Assembly: GCA_015698045.1 (NCBI GenBank)
Contig: BLAL01000018.1
Span: forward strand, 186,001-250,000
Direction of reading: 5' to 3'
Source: Rhizophagus clarus
Lineage: Eukaryota; Glomeromycota; Glomeromycetes; Glomerales; Glomeraceae
Length of the DNA stretch: 64,000 bases
This document shows positions 1-11,620 of this stretch, in pieces. Position 1 is the stretch's first letter. Each line of letters starts with the position of its first letter. Under the pieces are notes generated by a model that saw nothing but the letters and a program-made list of their open reading frames with translations, made no database searches and had not been told where the DNA came from. The position numbers and the translations under genes were made by a program.

Positions 1-1778
1 AAGGTAAAACCTTCGCTGATGCAAAAGGTGACGTGTTGCGTGGTAGACAAGTAGTAGAACATGCGTGCGGTATCACGAATTTATTGTTAGGTGAACAATT
101 AGCTGTATCCGATGATATGGATACATATACCATAAGAGAACCATTAGGTGTTACTGCTGGCATTTGCCCATTCAATTTTCCGGCAATGATACCATTATGG
201 ATGTTTCCTTTGTCTATTGCTGCTGGAAATACAATGATTATTAAGCCTAGTGAGCGTGATCCTGGTGCTATGATGATACTTGCTCAATTGGCTAAAGAAG
301 CTGGTGTTCCAGATGGTGTTCTGAATGTTGTTCATGGATCTGTTGAAACTGTGAATTTCTTATGTGATAATGAACATATTAAAGCAATATCTTTTGTTGG
401 AAGTGATAAAGGTTAGAGATCAAATATAGATTTTATTAAATAATATGTATACACGTATTTGCATGTAATTTATTCGTAATTATCATATAGCTGGAAAGTA
501 TATCCACCAACGAGGTACTTTAAACGGAAAGAGAGTACAGGCATGTAATGATTATTCATAAGAGAAAGAAACTCTTCTAGTTATCATGATTTTTTAAAAA
601 ATATTATCGTTTTAAATTGTTTTAGGCGAACTTAGGTGCAAAAAATCACGGTGTCATAATGCCAGATGCCAACAAGGTATTTAGTAAATGAAGAAGTTAC
701 AATTATTTTAGAAGTTGTGATTAATGATAATTGTATTATTAGAACCATACTTTAAACCAATTGGCTGGTGCCGCTTTTGGTGCCGCGGGGCAACGTTGTA
801 TGGCGTTATCCACCGTTATTTTTGTAGGTGAAGCAAAAGAATGGCTTTCCGAACTTGTGGAACGTGCAAAAAAACTCAAAATATCTGGAGGTTTTGAACC
901 AGGTGTTGATATTGGACCCTTGATCTCTCGCGATGCAAAAGCACGTGTTGAACGATTAATTCAAAGTGGAGTCGAACAAGGAGCTAAATTAGTATTGGAC
1001 GGTCGTAATCCAAGTATTCCTAAAGAATATAAAAATGGAAATTTTGTTGGGCCAACAATCTTGTCCAAGGTTACTACAGATATGGATTGTTACAAAGTAA
1101 ATAATATTTAAATGTATAGAGGAACTGTTTTCCTATTCAATTTAGTAATTCGTACTATATTTGCAGGAAGAAATATTTGGTCCTGTCCTTATTTGCTTGA
1201 ATGTTGATACGCTAGATGAAGCAATTGATTTGATCAATAAAAATCCTTATGGAAATGGAACGGCTATTTTTACAAATAATGGAAGTAATGCTCGTTATTT
1301 CACAAATAATATTGAAGCCGGACAAGTTGGCAGTTAAGTTTTATTTCTAAGTAATTCGCAAAATACCGGATTATTTTTATTAATTTCAGATACTTTACTT
1401 TACTTACAGTTAATGTGCCTATTCCTGTCCCTTTACCAATGTTTTCGTTTACTGGTAACCGCGCTTCTATCCAAGGTGATATTAATTTTTGTAAGTAATA
1501 AAATTTTTTTATTTATATGAAATTATATATCGAACATATCCTTAATTATACTTCAATATATCTATAACTTGAAGATGGAAAATCGGGTTTGCAGTTTTAT
1601 ACACAAACTAAAACTATTACTTCTTTATGGAGACATGAAGATGTAAATCATACTAAGTCTGCTGTCACTATGGTAAGCACAAGATTAAAAGTTAATTTTA
1701 GAAATTGTTTGTTTTTAAATATATTAACAGTCATATTCTTAACCATCTCCGATAATTTTATAGCCTACAATGCGATAA
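1..1778 (+). CDS. Methylmalonate-semialdehyde dehydrogenase (acylating), 5' end outside window
   Basis: This mitochondrial aldehyde dehydrogenase of family 6 (ALDH6A1/MMSDH) oxidises malonate and methylmalonate semialdehydes to acetyl- and propionyl-CoA in valine and pyrimidine breakdown. Eight exons can be read in one frame: 1-411, 491-540, 626-676, 743-1096, 1167-1332, 1410-1490, 1575-1672 and 1764-1778. The NAD-fold motif [10 protein letters not shown] lies in exon 1, and the catalytic cysteine lies in [12 protein letters not shown] in exon 4. EEIFGPVL follows in exon 5 and [15 protein letters not shown] in exon 6. The last exon is only 15 nt and encodes PTMR, matching the family's conserved C-terminus. 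Intron 2 starts with GC rather than GT (position 541), which is the only donor that restores the conserved [10 protein letters not shown]. The start codon and transit peptide lie before the window. The identification is sure; exon 8 is inferred from family similarity. Confidence 0.95.
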
Positions 1779-1934
1779 AAATAATAAAATTATTTATTTA
1801 ACTTAATTTTAATACAAAATCACAAATTTGATAGTTTTAACGATCAGATCGACAGATCTATCTAAAATATCAGATGATTTTATCATTTTTACAACTTTTT
1901 CAAATAATTGGTACTAAATTCGATGTAAATTATT

Positions 1935-2568
1935 TCATGCATTCCATACTCTCTTTACAACTTCAGTCAAACCAATATCATTCGTATTGAATTCATAACA
2001 ACCATAAAGAACAATCATTGTGGCCCCTCTCAAACCCCACGTAAACAACTTATTCAAAACAGGATTTCTTCGGTGTGGTAAATAATCAGTGATAACAGCA
2101 TCGAAACCAATATGACAATGAATTGGAATAATAACACCAAGGCAAAGATCGGTAATTGGATGTGCCCCATTCACAACTGATGCCACGGTGAGTGGGATCA
2201 ATGATACCGACAATAAACGCTCGAAATCCCAATGATAGGATCCCGCAACTTTGTCTCTTTGAGGAAGCTTCACTGCTTCATTGACCGTTCCCTTGATGTA
2301 AGCTTATTATTAAAATATAAGTTAAATGGTTAATATGTTAGATTGAGGCGAGGACTTGATAATTGACTTACAGGCTCCGTCATTGTTAGTCTTGGTAACT
2401 TTGAATGCGCAAGCACGGCCTAGTCAAAACACTAGTTAGTTCAATATTTTTGAATGGTGTCTACAAAAATAATAACATACTTGTGTGAAAACTTGCTATT
2501 CTAATAATTGGTACTCTGCGAATATGATTATTTAAGCGTGGAATGGCGTTATAAAATCTGAGAGACAT
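1935..2568 (-). CDS. SDH4: Succinate dehydrogenase membrane anchor subunit (CybS), mitochondrial
   Basis: This is the small cytochrome-b anchor subunit of respiratory complex II in the inner mitochondrial membrane. Three exons (2568-2481, 2419-2372, 2302-1935) give 167 residues, a normal length for the family. The first ~40 residues are Arg-rich with no acidic residue (MSLRFYNAIPRLNNHIRRV), as expected of a transit peptide. The mature part carries the family blocks GSYHWDFERLLSVSLIPL and HCHIGFDAVITDYL, which hold the haem-ligand His region and the quinone-site Asp-Tyr. Three hydrophobic segments follow the usual spacing. The ATG at 2568 is the only one upstream in frame. The gene is divergent from CCZ1, with 194 bp between the starts. 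Confidence 0.93.
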
Positions 2569-2762
2569 TTTTTTATCTAATTTAAAATAAGAAAACTGAA
2601 ATTTATATCACATGTGACCATCATGACTCTTAAAAATAATCCAATCACAGGGACAGATTTTAGATTTAAAATGATCTGGACGTAGGTAACAGAACTGTAA
2701 GTAGGCTATAGTCTATAGAACTATAGAAGTAGTAATTAAAACTAAAACAAACGTATTTTAAA
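2569..2762. promoter_or_regulatory. Divergent intergenic region SDH4/CCZ1
   Basis: Only 194 bp separate the start codons of SDH4 (-) and CCZ1 (+), so both 5' leaders and promoters must share it. I see no clear TATA box; the tract next to CCZ1 is A-rich. Confidence 0.5.
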
Positions 2763-5276
2763 ATGGATACATCTAATTCACACGGAATCGTGAATGTACC
2801 TCCAAGTCTTTCTTATTTCTGTGTTTATAACCCTTCTCTCGGAGGTATAGACGATTCACAAGGTGATCAAATACTTTATTATACCTCCAAAAGAACAGTA
2901 CCAATGGACGTTAAAATACGCCAAGTTGGGCTTGCTCAGGGCTTAGTCAACTTTACAAGGTTTGCGATATTTTTTATATGGCTATCATTTTTAATAATTA
3001 TAAAGGATATATTTAGAAATTTAGTTACTATAAACGATGTGAGATTAGGAATATTGCGACGGAAATAAGTTGTTGACTGAATGCCATTTTTGAACATTAT
3101 TAAATGTAGTATGAATTATTCTCTATTGCTGCGCCATATTGCAGAGTATTCTCACCCACAAAACCTTGCGAAAACGTTCACACACAAAAAAATCGTCTTG
3201 CGTTTTACGAACCTGAACCTGATTATTGGATACACATTGTAAGTATAAGTTTATAAAATTTTAATTTTTTAATAATGAAGGACTTATTTTTCTTTTTAAA
3301 ATTAAAGTCTATCGAATTAGGTTATGTGAAAAAGGTGACTAAAGATAAAGAAGGAAAACCAAAAACCACTATTGATTATCTTGATTCAAATTTGCATGAT
3401 TCAGGAGTGAAGAGAATGCTTGAATTAGGATATGAAATGTATAGAGTAAGCACACGAATTTCTTTCAGTGATTTAAAAGAAACAGCTTTTTTAAATTAAT
3501 TTTATATTTGAATTCATATTATAGATTTTTAATGGACCATTTGAATATACAGTGAGAACTGCTGGAATCAAAACTTTGAAAAATAAATTAGAAGAATTTT
3601 TTGCAAATTGGGTTTTTGAATGGGATTTTGAGAAAACAGAATTAACTAAAACGGTTGATGGTATTTATAATAGATGTATTTATTAATCATATTTTCTATA
3701 ACCTTCCTTGTATGATTAATTTATCTATTTCGTTTAGGTATTTTATATATGCCATTATCTGATTCTGCTGAGTCACAAATTATGTCATTTATTAATCAAG
3801 TTCAATCAGATTATGAATTTATTTCAGACATGTTTGTGATTTGGCAAAATAAGTTAGTTTATCGTGGAAATGGAGCAATCCCGGTGAATAACGTCAGAGG
3901 AATATGGCGACATTTAGTTAGCTACATAGCAGAAAGAGATGAACATGACCGAGAAATTGAAAATAGCAGAAAGAGCAAAGAAGCTGAAAAAGTTAGTAAT
4001 ATGTTTTATATATCTTTATAGAAAGAGATTTAAAAATTAATTAATACTTTTCTATAGGCATCAACATTTATGAGTTTTACAAGAAATATCTCTGGGAGTA
4101 ATCTTTTTTCATATTTTTCGTCTTCAACCACGCCGAAAGTTTCACCCAGCACATCACCCACAAACTCAACTTCTTATAATCCTTCTTTCCAGCCTCTTGA
4201 ACCAAACGGTTCGTCATCTCTTCTATCGCCTTCAACACAAATATTCATCCCGGGACCTTCAAATTTCTTGTTGGGACCAACTAACTTGCACGGCCCTGAT
4301 GAAGATATACAACCTGTTAAGGTATATTTGTCGAAAAATTCAAGTGGTAGTAGCATTAGGACAGTTAACCATCAACATGATGTGAAACATGATGTGGATG
4401 AAAGTGATATTGAAGAATATTATCTTGTTGCTTATAAGGTTCGAATGGGATATGTATTTGTAATAATAAAATTTTTGGTATCTGTTAATTAATTAAATTT
4501 TTCTGTCTTAAATAAATTCTCTAAACAGCAAAATGCTCTTACGCTAGTTTTCTTTATACCACTCAACCCATTAGAAGGTTCTGCAAAAATACAAGAAATG
4601 GTTTTTTATAGATCATTTCACAATTATTTGTCTTCACAATCGGAAGAAATTATAAAGATTTTGAATGAAAATCATGAAAAGACAAAAAAACTTGGGTATT
4701 TATTTAATTATATAATATTACTTCAGTATATTGCTTCATGATCATTAAATTATATCATCGAATTTTATAATAGGAGGACAGATATAGATAAGGAATATCG
4801 ATATTTATTTTTCAACAAGATGACATTAGCTGTCAAATCATCTCTATATCCTTTCTCTTCTAATGGATCTCTAATCTCTTCATCAAAGGGTCTAACAATT
4901 ACGAGCGAAATGGCTCATGCATTATGCGAATTGCATGAGGACCTTGAAAGGTATATGTTTTTTTATTGTTTCCTTTTGTTATAAAGAATGAATTACATAC
5001 ATTCTTACTTTATTCTATACATTATTTAGATATCCACAGTTGACAGAAATATATACTCGTTCATCAACTAACTTCTGGATAGTTGGGAAAAGATCTGAAG
5101 GACGAGTATTATATATTGTTGTTCCTAAAAAAGAAGCATCACTAGCAGAGGTTGAAGGTAATATTTGTAATGTAATATTTTTCTTTATTTTTTTTTTTTT
5201 TACCAATGGTTTTCAATCTTTAGATGATGTAAGAAGAATAACAGCGATATATTTTTCTGGAAATAATATATTTTAA
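2763..5276 (+). CDS. CCZ1: Vacuolar fusion protein CCZ1 homologue
   Basis: Ccz1 pairs with Mon1 to form the guanine-nucleotide exchange factor for Ypt7/Rab7 at late endosomes, autophagosomes and vacuoles. Ten exons read through in one frame: 2763-2959, 3145-3238, 3308-3445, 3525-3660, 3738-3991, 4058-4438, 4529-4695, 4774-4950, 5030-5157 and 5224-5276. They give about 574 residues. The N-terminal longin region shows the family signature FCVYNPSLG, then VRQVGLAQ-like MDVKIRQVGLAQGLVNFTR, FSPTKPCENVHTQKNRLAFYEPEPDYW across exons 1-2, and a C-terminal YTRSSTNFWIVGKRSEGRVLY. A Ser/Thr/Pro-rich linker (exon 6, around residues 280-400) is probably disordered. The assignment rests on the strong N-terminal match. 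Confidence 0.9.
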
Positions 5277-5924
5277 AGAATTAATTATAAATTTTTCTAT
5301 AAATCATCTTTTATTATTTATATTTTATTTTAATCAAATTATTATAGCAAAATTATAGTTATAGTATATACAGTATAATAATAATAATTTAACATTAAGT
5401 TATTTTAATACTAAATAAAATATTTTTTAAATTTTATTAATGTTTTTAAATGATTTTTTTTTAGGTTTATTATAAAATAATAAATAATTATTTTTTATTA
5501 CCTTAAATTTGATTTTAATTTTAATTATTCTGATTAATCCAATCTTAACTAATTTTAAACCATTAAAATTTAATATAAAATTTATATTATTATATATTAT
5601 ATTATTATATGAAAATAAATAAATATTTTTTTATTATAATTTATAAACTGATTAATAATAAGAATTAAGAAAAAAAAAAAAAAAAATTTTTTTAAAATTT
5701 TTTTTTAATATTACTTTTTATTAATTGGCCTTTACTATTTAATATCTATATAGCTAAACTTTACATTTTAATAATCTTATATACAACATCTATCCAAAAT
5801 AAATTATTGGAATATCACTTGATCATAATTCAAATATATAATAGATCTTATAATATATATCAAAAACATTTTATTTTAACAATTTAGTTTAATAATTCAT
5901 ATATTAACTAAAAAATAAAATTTG
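5277..5924. other. AT-rich intergenic sequence
   Basis: No gene is visible. The stretch is almost pure A+T with homopolymer runs (for example A18 near 5670) and only short, low-complexity frames. Confidence 0.6.
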
Positions 5925-6965
5925 ATTTAAATTTAAATCAAACTCAAATTGAATCAAATCCAATTCTGAATTCAATTCAAATCTTTGGATTTTGATTAAA
6001 AAATTGTTAAACCCAATAATTTTGGCATATTTTATAAAAAAATTTAAAAAAAAAATGCTAAAACTATATATTTTAATATATTTTTATTAAAACAAATCAA
6101 AATAAATTATCAGAACTATACATGAAGTCAAAATTAAAACCCAAAAATTAAAATATTTTGACTTGAAAAGATCAAAAGTTGAAATTAAAGTCAAAATAGT
6201 CAAAATTACATCATAGTCATGTGATTTTTATAATTATAATTTAATACTAAATTTTAAACATAAATAACTCTGTTAATATTGATGCTATAAATATGCAATA
6301 TATATCATTAAAATTCTCTCGATAAGCTGAATCTAACTGTGTAAAGATCATAAAAATCAGATCACTAGATGCAAAGATCATTAACTTTAAATTTTAATAT
6401 TATTATTTACTATAAAAATCACATGACTAGATGCAATTTTGGCCATTTTGACTTTTGGAAGAGCTCAGGTCAAAATCATTTTAACTATTTTGACCATTTC
6501 AGAGGTTGAAATTAATCAATTTCAGTTTCATGTATAATTAAAATTAATATTTTTAGCATATTTTATAAAAAAAAATTTTAAAAAAATGCTAAAACTATAT
6601 ATTTTAACATATTATATTAAAAAAATTATTAGAACCAATAGTTCTAACATATTTTATAAAAAAAATTTAAAAAAAATCAAACACAAATTGTCATAACTAA
6701 TAATTCCAGTATATTTTATAAAAAAAATTAAAAAAAAATACCAAAACTATACATTTCAATATATTTTATTAAAAAAAATAAAATTAAAAAAAATTACCAA
6801 AACTAATAGTTTTACATATTTTATAAAAAAAAATCAAAAAAAATTGTCAGAATCTATAGTTTTGATATTTTTTTTGCATAATCAAATCTAAATCAAATTT
6901 TAAATTGTTTTAATTCAAATCAAATTAAATTTAAATTTAACTCAATTCAGTCTAAATCAATTTGT
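5925..6965. repeat. AT-rich foldback repeat with internal degenerate copies
   Basis: Both edges carry mirror-like AAATTTAAATCAAA/TTTGATTTAAATTT arms (about 5925-5990 and 6880-6965). Inside, a degenerate unit built on 'ATTTTATAAAAAAAATT...CTAAAACTATA' recurs at least six times (6030, 6560, 6650, 6710, 6770 and 6820). No coding frame is present. It looks like a decayed non-autonomous DNA element that was later invaded by the MITE at 6119-6534. Confidence 0.45.
6119..6534. mobile_element. TA-flanked MITE, about 416 bp
   Basis: The terminal inverted repeat starts TACATGAA and the element is flanked by TA on both sides (6117-6118 and 6535-6536), the Tc1/mariner pattern. Sub-terminal copies of CATGTGATTTTTA also face each other (around 6218 and 6415). 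The right-hand ~50 bp recur near 51,475-51,526, so this is a dispersed family. It carries no transposase. Confidence 0.5.
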
Positions 6966-7171
6966 GTGAAACGCTATTTAAAATGTATTTTATATAAAAA
7001 AAGAAAGTGCAAGGATTAGTATTGTCACTGAACAATGTTCAGAATAGACTACATAAAAAAAATGATAATCTTTTAAAATTTTATTATGATAATCTATTTC
7101 ATTACTCAGTAAAAGTATTTTAATATCTATTATATATAAATACATATAATTTTTGTAGAATTTTTCAAGTT

Positions 7172-7974
7172 ATAAATAGGGCTTTGATCAATTTTGGTAA
7201 TTACCAAACTGTACTAATTGGTTTCAGTATCAGAGCAGTTTTAGTTTTATGATTTATCGAATTGAAACTTTTAGTTTTGATATCGATTTTGTGATTTACT
7301 GAACTGATTAACTGATAATAAAAACAATTTTTGAAAAACATTTTTTATTAGATAAATGTAATTAAAAAAAAATGTTGCATGACGTTTTTTTTTGCAAAAT
7401 TAGTAAAAAATGTTGCAAAATATTTTTTATATATGCAATTTAATATAAAAAATAATTATTTTTCCAATTTATTTAAAAACGTTACAAAATATTTTTTATA
7501 AACAATTTAATATAAAAAGCAGCTTACAATATTTTTTGCAAAATTTGTAAAAAATGTTGTAAAACGTTTTTTTGCAAAATTAATAAAAAATATTGTGAAA
7601 TGTTTTTTTACAAATAATTTAATTAAAAAAAAAAGTTTCAAAATGAAAGACTTATAAATCATTGTGGAATGTTTTTATAAAACAATTTAATATAAAAAAA
7701 CATCTCATACCTTTTTTTCACTTTAATAAAAAAATATCACGAACTGTTTTTTATAGATAATTTGATAAAAAAAAATTGTTTCATAATGTTTTTTGCTAAC
7801 TTAATAAAAAAACAGTGCAAAATGATTTTTACTAATAATGATTAGTAAATCAGTTTGATTTCTGGTAATTATCAGTCAGTTTTGGTAATCACTAATACTG
7901 ATACTGATCAATTTGGTTCAGTATCAGTTTTTGCAAAAACTGAACTGAATTGAACTGATCAAAACCCTATTTAT
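7172..7974. mobile_element. MITE-like inverted-repeat element, 803 bp
   Basis: The ends are a 19-bp inverted repeat, ATAAATAGGGCTTTGATCA at 7172-7190 against its complement at 7956-7974, with one mismatch. Next to the ends lie facing copies of GGTAATTACC / TCAGTATCAG motifs. The centre (7330-7830) is a run of degenerate units of about 90 bp containing AAAAAATGTTGCAAAA. I could not define a target duplication. No coding capacity. Confidence 0.55.
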
Positions 7975-8720
7975 CAAATTATTCTATACAAATCTTAAAA
8001 AATCAATTAAAAAAAAATTTTCTATTAAAGATATCCTATGTGAACTCTTCTCATATGAACTTTTAGAAAATCTCTCTCAAAAAAAAAATTTTCTATCAGA
8101 GTTTAAAGAGTTTTGAAACAGTTTAACTTATTTTTAAATAAAAAAATATTTTAAAACATGTTATTAAACCTGTTATTGAAAAAATCTGACTAAATATTAT
8201 ACAAATATCGTAGGTTCAGAAATATAAACAATTTTATCTTATTATATGCCAGACTCTGGAATTGAAGTAAATGGAGGAAGGGTTGCATTTATTATTTTTA
8301 ACTTTTCTTCTTTAGAGTTGCTAGATGAATTTACAAGCCAGATTTTACTAAATCTATAAAATAGATTATCAAATTGTTTAGTGATACAATTACTATATTA
8401 ATTAATCTGGTTATAAAAGTTATATACTAATTAGCAACCAATCAGGCATCAATCTGATATGGTCGATTGGTGACCGATTAAATGATTGTTTGAAAATTCA
8501 CATATTAAAGTTAAAATTTACATTTGCAATTTTGCATTTTTTGATAATAAAATAATAAAATAGGTAAAATTATAATTATAAATTTCATCAGATAAAATTA
8601 AATTAAGCTTAAAATTTCAACTGTACACCAATCAAGTATCAATCAATTATATGACTAGTTAATAACTAATTTGAAATTTATGTCTAATTGATGACTGATT
8701 AGTATCAGATTAAAAGAATC
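7975..8720. other. AT-rich intergenic sequence with 'accgattggtgaccgatt' repeats
   Basis: No gene is visible. From about 8400 on, motifs of the type CCAATCAGTCATATGACCGATTGGTGACC recur in both orientations in diverged form, and they resume after the inserted element at 12,220-12,280. This suggests an older repeat that was split by the insertion at 8731-12197. Confidence 0.4.
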
Positions 8721-9027
8721 AGCCATCAATAAAGCTCCGCATGAGCTGAGCCAGCTTGCAAGCTGGCTCAAGCTTTTCAAGCTGAGCCAAGTTAAGCCAT
8801 GATTAAATTGGCTTGGTGGCTCACAAGCCAGCTTAAAAAAACTTGAGTCATGTATTAGGCTTGGCTTGATAAACTCAAGCTAGCAGTGGGCTTGGCTTGA
8901 AAAGCTCAAGCCAGCTCATGGGCCAGATCAAGCTTGGCAATTTTTTATAAAAAACGCCAGTACCAATAGTTCTGGCATTTTTTTTTTGCAAATTTATATA
9001 TAAAAAATGCCAGAACTATTTGTTCCA

Positions 9028-10057
9028 GCTAAAGATGTGTCCGCAATACCCTAATTGCGGATTAATTGTGATTTGCGATATTGCGGAACATTGCGGATTT
9101 TGAAGAATAATTATTCGCAAATCCGCAATCGCAAATAATCCGCAAATCTGCAAATAATCTGCAAATCCGCAAATAATCTGCAAATAATCTGAATAATCTC
9201 AAAAATTATGATTGACTGTAGATCATCTTCACATGATCATTTTTTTTAAAAAGTGGACAATTTTGTCCATTTTGTAAACTCATGAATCATGTTAATTTAA
9301 TCTTTGCAATAAAATATAACCAAATTTATTTATATACTAAAAAGTGGACAATTTTGTCCATTTTGTAAACTCATGAATCATGTTAATTTAATCTTCGCAA
9401 TTAAATATAACCAAATTTATTTATATACTAAAAAGTAGACAATTTTGTTTATTTTGTAAACTCATGAATCATGTTAATTTAATCTTCGCAATTAAATATA
9501 ACCAAATTTATTTATATACTAAAAAGTGGATAATTTTGTCCATTTTGTAAACTCATGAATCATGTTAATTTAATCTTTGCAATAAAATATAACCAAATTT
9601 ATTTATATACTAAAAAGTGGACAATTTTGTCCATTTTGTAAACTCATGAATCATGTTAATTTAATCTTCGCAATTAAATATAACCAAATTTATTTATATA
9701 CTAAAAAGTGGACAATTTTGTCTATTTTGTAAACTTATGAATCATGTTAATTTAATCTTCGCAATTAAATATAACCAAATTTATTTATATACTAAAAGTG
9801 GACAATTTTGTCCACTTATTCGCAAATTTGCGATAATGTAAATTATTTGCAGATTTGCAGATTATTTGCGATACTATACAGATTTGCGGATTATTTGCGG
9901 GTTTGCGGATTTGCAGGTTATTTGCAGTACTATAAATTATTTGCAGGTTATTTGCGGGTTTGCAGATTATTTGCGGGTTTGCGAATTACTAAGCGCAATT
10001 GATTTCCAAAACCCGCAATATTGCAGATTTTGGAAATCAATTGAGGACCCATCTTTA
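9028..10057. mobile_element. Nested foldback element, about 1.03 kb, 6-bp target duplication
   Basis: GTTCCA flanks both ends (9022-9027 and 10058-10063), and the ends are inverted: CTAAAGATGTGTCC against GGACCCATCTTTA. The left arm (9050-9200) is made of CCGCAAATAATC-type repeats and the right arm (9820-10020) of their complements, so the element can fold on itself. Removing it rejoins an interrupted CCAGAACTATT-GTTCCA hairpin repeat of the host element, which supports a true insertion. The centre is the 91-bp array listed separately. Confidence 0.55.
9247..9815. repeat. Tandem array, 91-bp unit, about 6.3 copies
   Basis: The unit begins AAAAGTGGACAATTTTGTCC and restarts near 9249, 9340, 9431, 9522, 9613 and 9704, with a partial seventh unit at 9795. 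Copies differ at few positions. It forms the core of the foldback element around it. No coding potential. Confidence 0.85.
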
Positions 10058-10249
10058 GTTCCAACACTTTTTGCAATTTTATGAATAAAAAATGCTGGTA
10101 CCAATAGTTCTGGCATTTTTTTTTATGATTTTATAATACAAAATGCCGTTAACGCTATAACAAATTATTCAGTATAAAGGCAGGGTCATATGACTTACCG
10201 ATCTAATCAGATAATCCAAATATCTGATCTTTTTTTTAATCATTTATCA

Positions 10250-11620
10250 GTTTATTTTTGTGGTGTTGCCAGATGAAAAGCATGACCAGACTTTTGGAAT
10301 TAAGGTAAGGGAGGGGTTGGAGGAGGTGTTTCGGTGTTTTTTTAACTAATTAAGTATTAATTTTTTTTTTTACTTTTTGTAGTGTTGCCAGACGAAAAGC
10401 ATGACCGGACTTTTGGAATTAAGGTAAGAGAGGGTGGGGAAGTGTTTTTTGGTGTTTTTTTTAACTAATTAATTAATTATTTTTTTTTTATTTTTTTGTA
10501 GTATTGCCGGACGAAAGGCACGACCGGACTTTTGAAATTAAGGTAAGAGAGGGGTTGGAGGAGGTGTTTCATTGTTTTTTTTTAACTAATTAATTAATTA
10601 TTTTTTATTTTTATTTTTTGTAGTGTTGCCAGACGAAAAGCATGATCGGACTTTTGGAAATAAGGTAAGGGAGGGTTGGGGGAGGTGTTTCGTTGTTTTT
10701 TTTTAATTAATTAAGTATTAACTTTTTTTTATTTTTTTGTAGTGTTGCCAGATGAAAGGCACGACCAGACTTTTAGAATTAAGGTGAGGGAGGGTGAGGG
10801 AAGTGTTTTTCGGTAGTTTTTTTTAACTAATTAATTAAGTATTAACTTTTTTTTATTTTTTTGTAGTGTTGCTAGACGAAAAGTACGACCAGACTTTTGG
10901 AATTAAGGTAAAGGAGGGTTGGGGGAGGTGTTTCGTTGTTTTTTTTTTAATTAATTAAGTATTAACTTTTTTTTTACTTTTTGTAGTGTTATCAGACGAA
11001 AAGCACGACCGGACTTTTGGAATTAAGATAAGGGAGAGTGGGGGAAGTATTTTTCGGTAATTTTTTTTAACTAATTAATTAATTATTTTTTTTTATTTTT
11101 TGTAGTGTTGCCAGACGAAAAGCATGACCGGACTTTTGGAAATAAGGTAAGGGAGGGTTGGGGGAGGTGTTTCATTGTTTTTTTTTAATTAATTAAGTAT
11201 TAACTTTTTTTTTACTTTTTGTAGTGTTGCCGGATGAAAAGCACGACCAGACTTTTGGAATTAAGGTAAGGAAGGGTGGGGGAAGTGTTTTTCAGTAATT
11301 TTTTTTAACTAATTAATTAATTATTTTTTTTTTATTTTTTGTAGTGTTGCCAGACGAAAAGTACGACCGGACTTTTGGAATTAAGGTAAGGGAGGGTGGG
11401 TGAGGTGTCTTTCATTGTTCTTTTTTTAACTAATTAATTATTTTTTTTTTACTTTTTGTAGTGTTGCCAGACAAAAAGCATGACCGGACTTTTGGAATTA
11501 AGGTAAGGGAGGGTAGGTGAGGTGTCTTTCGTTGTTCTTTTTTTTAACTAATTAATTATTTTTTTTATTTTTTGTAGTGTTGCCAAGTGAAAAACACGAC
11601 CAGACTTTTGGAATTAGGGT
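10250..11620 (+). repeat. 12-copy tandem array of ~119-bp exon/intron-like units
   Basis: The conserved 41-nt core TGTTGCCAGACGAAAAGCAT... starts at 10264, 10383, 10502, 10624, 10743, 10867, 10987, 11106, 11225, 11345, 11462 and 11578. It is preceded in 11 of 12 copies by a pyrimidine tract ending TTTGTAG, and followed in 11 of 12 by GTAAGG-like or GTGAGG-like sequence. The spacer holds (T)AACTAAT/TATTAAC, resembling a branch point. The unit therefore has donor, branch site, polypyrimidine tract and acceptor around a 41-nt block. Most differences between cores fall at CpG sites. Function is unknown; it may be a minisatellite inside the surrounding element. Confidence 0.85.

Noticed and set aside
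1589..1801. Extending the dehydrogenase through the last frame to 1801
   Set aside because: A GTAAGC donor at 1673 and TATAG acceptor at 1763 give the family's PTMR ending; reading through gives unrelated hydrophobic residues.
9247..9815. 91-bp direct repeats as a CRISPR-like array
   Set aside because: There are no distinct spacers; the units are contiguous and the genome is eukaryotic.
10264..11618. Reading the 41-nt cores of the first array as one spliced protein gene
   Set aside because: 41 is not a multiple of three, so joined cores rotate through three frames. Copies with CATGACC give a TGA in one of them. The apparently synonymous variation is better explained by CpG decay.
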